A stretch of DNA of 64,000 nucleotides from CAVSVP01 sp963731125 (lineage in GTDB: Bacteria > Pseudomonadota > Gammaproteobacteria > Competibacterales > Competibacteraceae), in contig CAVSVP010000015.1 in assembly GCA_963731125.1 (NCBI GenBank), forward strand, positions 44,711 to 108,710. Reading direction: 5' to 3'. Below, in pieces: positions 61,951-64,000 of the stretch (position 1 is its first letter; every line of letters begins with the position of its first letter). Under the pieces are notes generated by a model that did no database searches, was not told the DNA's origin, and saw only the letters and a program-made list of their open reading frames with translations. A program made the translations under genes and the position numbers.

Positions 61951-62496
61951 GTGGAACTTTTCGAGCAATATCAGCATGCAGAATACCTGCGGGTGGGACG
62001 CCAGACGCTGGCAGGCGTGATAGTTACCCTGGGTGCGAGTGAGGCTCGCGCGTTCCTGCAGGCGCTTTGCCCCGAGAAACCGCTTCCGCCGCTAACGCAG
62101 GGCGAGCTTCTCGAAGTTCTGGCTTGGCAGGAAGGGATTCAGACCGAGGAAGAGTGGCAGTCCCGTTTCGAGTCCGATGCCGATTTTCAGGCGCGAGTAA
62201 CAGAACTCATGGCCTTCGTGCAAAATGACGAAGCGACCAAGGCTGCCGCAGCAGCGCAATTAATCGCAGAACGGCTCGTCGAGTGGATAAAGACACCTGA
62301 CTTGCAGCATTCGCAAGCCTATCTGGAGGAGCATGCCGGCATCTTGCTGACAGATGCCGGGGAGGTCGTGCTGCAGAGGCTTCTGGAAAACAACGATAAC
62401 AATCCTACCATTGCCCAGTATTTAGCCTTGCTACAGTGTTGCCGAGAAATCGGCATTCCTGAAACCTATCGGGAGATCGAGGCGCAAGATGATTAA
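61681..62496 (+). pseudogene. 3' part of the IS-split STAND gene
   Basis: Homology to the repeat region starts at about 61656, but an extra base near 61705 (GCGACAAACG in place of GCGCAAACG) puts the first unit out of frame. From 61762 two further 141-bp units are in frame. The segment after them contains EYLRVGRQTLAGVIVTLG, an acidic helical part (QEGIQTEEEWQSRFESDADF) and a C-terminal copy of the helical module seen at the N-terminus (LVEWIKTPDLQHSQAYLEEH, ILLTDAGEVVLQRLLENNDN). The stop codon overlaps the start of the TIR gene by 8 bases. It is the rest of the STAND protein, now without its own start. Confidence 0.85.
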
Positions 62497-63037
62497 ACTA
62501 TTTATTTCATACGCCCGTGCCGATGGCATCCAGGCTGCGGTCCGCCTGCGCGGAGAATTGGAATCTACGGGCGTCACGGTCTGGCGTGACAACGAAGACA
62601 TGCGCGGCGGAAAAGCATGGAAAGAGCAGCTTCGCGCCGTCCTTCGCCAGGTGGATGTCGTCGTGGTGCTGCTGACACCGGGGGCAGTGACGTCAAAGAT
62701 GGTAGAATGGGAGTGGGAGAACGCGCTTACCCTGGAAAAGCGCGTGATCGCAGTTCTCATCTACCCCTGTCAAGTACCTGAGGAACTCGGCCGTCTGCAC
62801 TATCATGATTTGAGCGATTCCGCAACTTACACCCTGAGCTTAATGAAACTCGTTCGGGATATTAATGAGGTTGCCGCGGAGAAAGGAGTAGCAAAGCCTG
62901 CGGTGGAGGGATCGGCGGCTAAATACGTTATCCAAAACGCTGAGAAATCTGCAATAGGAGATAACGCAAAGGCAGTTAATATTGGAGCAGAAGCGCAGAA
63001 GGCATCCGAGGCATTGAAGAAGAGCTTAGGGGATTGA
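62489..63037 (+). CDS. TIR-domain effector with C-terminal signalling motif
   Basis: The 182-residue protein is a compact TIR domain (residues 1-125: KLFISYARADGIQAAVRLRG, VWRDNEDMRGGKAWKEQLRA, VVVVLLTPGAVTSKMVEWEWENAL with Glu 75/77 as putative NADase catalytic residue). A short linker and a tail (143-166: AAKYVIQNAEKSAIGDNAKA then VNIG) follow. The tail matches a motif in the STAND protein upstream. The ATG overlaps the STAND stop (ATGATTAA), indicating translational coupling. It is a probable NAD+-consuming effector triggered through the STAND partner; it lacks its own nucleotide-binding domain. Confidence 0.9.
   Translation: MIKLFISYARADGIQAAVRLRGELESTGVTVWRDNEDMRGGKAWKEQLRAVLRQVDVVVVLLTPGAVTSKMVEWEWENALTLEKRVIAVLIYPCQVPEELGRLHYHDLSDSATYTLSLMKLVRDINEVAAEKGVAKPAVEGSAAKYVIQNAEKSAIGDNAKAVNIGAEAQKASEALKKSLGD
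62915..62986 (+). other. Shared receptor-effector motif in the TIR protein (residues 143-166)
   Basis: The segment AAKYVIQNAEKSAIGDNAKA plus VNIG aligns without gaps to residues 345-367 of the STAND protein. The core AIGDNA is followed by xxx and NI in both. Position at the C-terminus of an effector is the usual one for amyloid-type signalling motifs in bacteria. Confidence 0.7.
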
Positions 63038-63079
63038 GTGTTGAATTATAGCCATTGTTCGAAATCAGGTATTTAAAAC

Positions 63080-63113
63080 CCCCTCACCCTAGCCCTCTCC
63101 CACCAGGGGAGAG
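63080..63113. repeat. REP-like palindromic element 3
   Basis: CCCTCACCCTAGCCCTCTCC followed by CACCAGGGGAGAG is the clearest of the three REP-like units in the window. It lies between the TIR gene and the IS110 transposase, so the STAND-TIR island is bordered by such elements on both sides. Confidence 0.7.
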
Positions 63114-63146
63114 CAACTGTGTTATTTGTCAAGCATTAGCGAACGC

Positions 63147-64000
63147 TTAAGCGTGCCAAGGGGTATGGGTTTTCCTGATGGCATTGAGGATAGTCAGCAG
63201 TTTTCGCCTGCAGGCGGTGATAGCCACCTTGGGTGCTTTGCCCGCTGCGCGCAGGCGTTCATGGAACGCGCGCCGCCGCGGATTACAGCGAATGGCCGCT
63301 AACGTGGCCATATATAACACGGCGCGTAACGGGGCGCGGCCTCCCCCACAGTGGCGCTGGCCGCGCAGCGTACCGCTGTCGCAGTGATAGGGCGCCACCC
63401 CCGCCAGGGCAGCGATCTGGCGCCGGTTTAAGGTCCCCAACTCCGGCAGTTGGACGAGCAGCGTGATCGCCAAGACTGGCCCGACGCCGGGTACACTCTG
63501 CAGCAGCTTATCCGGTACCCGCCATATCGAGCTTGCCTGGATAGTGTGGCGTAGCTCCTCGTCAAGTCCCTGCAGGCGCTGCTCCAGCCACTGGATATGG
63601 GCGTTGAGGTCATGGTGCACGGATGCGGGTGCCCGGGGGAGGCGGTTGCGCTCGGCCACCAGCATGTCCAGCAATTGACGACGGCGTACCAGCAATGCTT
63701 CCAGCGCCTGGGTCTGGGCGTCCTTGAGCGGGCGCGGCGTGGGGCGTACTGCCTGGCCAAAGCGCGCCAGCTGGTAGGCATCAATGCGGTCGCTTTGGGC
63801 CAACTGCCCTGTCGCCTTGGCAAAATCCCGAGCCTGGCGTGGGTTGACCACAGCCACGGGCCATCCGCCAGCGGCCAGCATGCTAGCCACCGGTATCTCC
63901 AGCCCGCCTGTGGCTTCCAGCACAATGAGGGTCGGTGACAAGGCGTGCAACCGCTGCACGAGCGCCTCCAGGGCCGCTGGCGCATTGGCCACCTGCCAAT
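63147..64000 (-). CDS. IS110-family transposase, 5' end beyond the window
   Basis: The frame is open to the right edge, so the N-terminus is missing. Visible are the DEDD RuvC-like parts (TLIVLEATGGLEIPVASML, VVNPRQARDFAKATGQLAQSDRIDAYQLARFG) and the C-terminal transposase_20 region with LLQSVPGVGPVLAITLLVQL, ALAGVAPYHCDSG and the Ser-containing GRAPLRAVLYMATLAA. IS110 elements recombine by a bridge RNA encoded in their non-coding ends. The 3' non-coding end here is about 100 bp or less before the REP-like element; the 5' side lies outside the window. Confidence 0.9.
   Translation of the reverse strand, partial: WQVANAPAALEALVQRLHALSPTLIVLEATGGLEIPVASMLAAGGWPVAVVNPRQARDFAKATGQLAQSDRIDAYQLARFGQAVRPTPRPLKDAQTQALEALLVRRRQLLDMLVAERNRLPRAPASVHHDLNAHIQWLEQRLQGLDEELRHTIQASSIWRVPDKLLQSVPGVGPVLAITLLVQLPELGTLNRRQIAALAGVAPYHCDSGTLRGQRHCGGGRAPLRAVLYMATLAAIRCNPRRRAFHERLRAAGKAPKVAITACRRKLLTILNAIRKTHTPWHA

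Overview
The window is chromosomal DNA from a gammaproteobacterium. The gene orders hslV-hslU-DUF971-ubiE-ubiJ-ubiB, aceE-aceF-lpd and prkA-yeaH-spoVR support this, as does gene content that includes ubiG, mepA, gpmA, msrB, malonyl-CoA decarboxylase and a GT20 trehalose-phosphate synthase. Moderate GC and codon usage are compatible with a Chromatiales/Methylococcales-like lineage, but no marker here fixes the genus. No rRNA, tRNA or CRISPR array was seen.

Region by region. 0-9.7 kb: the 3' part of dapE, then mostly single-gene units (malonyl-CoA decarboxylase, a Kef-type antiporter, a degenerate SNase-like protein, trehalose-phosphate synthase, msrB, dodecin, mepA, an intradiol-dioxygenase-like protein). 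9.7-15 kb: a CBS protein, a hexanucleotide microsatellite, and the prkA-yeaH-spoVR stress operon on the minus strand, with about 1 kb of AT-rich non-coding DNA upstream. 16-24 kb: small envelope proteins, iron-alcohol dehydrogenase plus glycerophosphodiesterase, a MITE-like element in front of a metallophosphoesterase, a CarS-like membrane protein, gpmA and ctpA. 23.8-29.6 kb: the ubiquinone/protease cluster on the minus strand. 29.6-30.1 kb: a three-hairpin candidate small RNA. 30.1-36.8 kb: the pyruvate dehydrogenase operon, whose E3 gene carries an apparent one-base frameshift in a G7 tract. 36.9-45.9 kb: transport, GST, cupin and ABC transporter genes, then rpe, trpE and trpG, which are bracketed by two inverted copies of a 106-bp MITE. 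46-48 kb: a TIR-STAND gene that ends directly against one MITE copy. 48.4-56.2 kb: a secreted STN/aspartic-protease protein, a dienoyl-CoA reductase, a HAD phosphatase, ATP adenylyltransferase, an FAD oxidoreductase, ubiG and an NAD-binding protein.

56.8-63.1 kb is an accessory island of higher GC bordered by REP-like palindromes. It encodes a large NLR-like protein (three helical N-terminal modules, NB-ARC ATPase, near-identical 141-bp/47-residue TPR-like repeats and a C-terminal copy of the helical module). This gene is split by a decayed ISKra4-like insertion. The gene that follows is translationally overlapped with it and encodes a small TIR protein. The STAND protein and the TIR protein share a short motif of the form AKYxIxxAxxxAIGDNAxxxNI. 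This resembles the receptor-effector matching of bacterial amyloid-signalling (BASS/RHIM-like) immune systems and is the most interesting candidate system here. The window ends inside an IS110-family transposase.

How the genes work together: the PDH operon makes acetyl-CoA and malonyl-CoA decarboxylase returns malonyl-CoA to acetyl-CoA. The ubi genes make ubiquinone for respiration. HslUV, CtpA, MsrB, PrkA/YeaH/SpoVR and trehalose synthesis are stress and quality-control functions. The two STAND/TIR loci are probable anti-phage or abortive-infection modules, and both show signs of decay.
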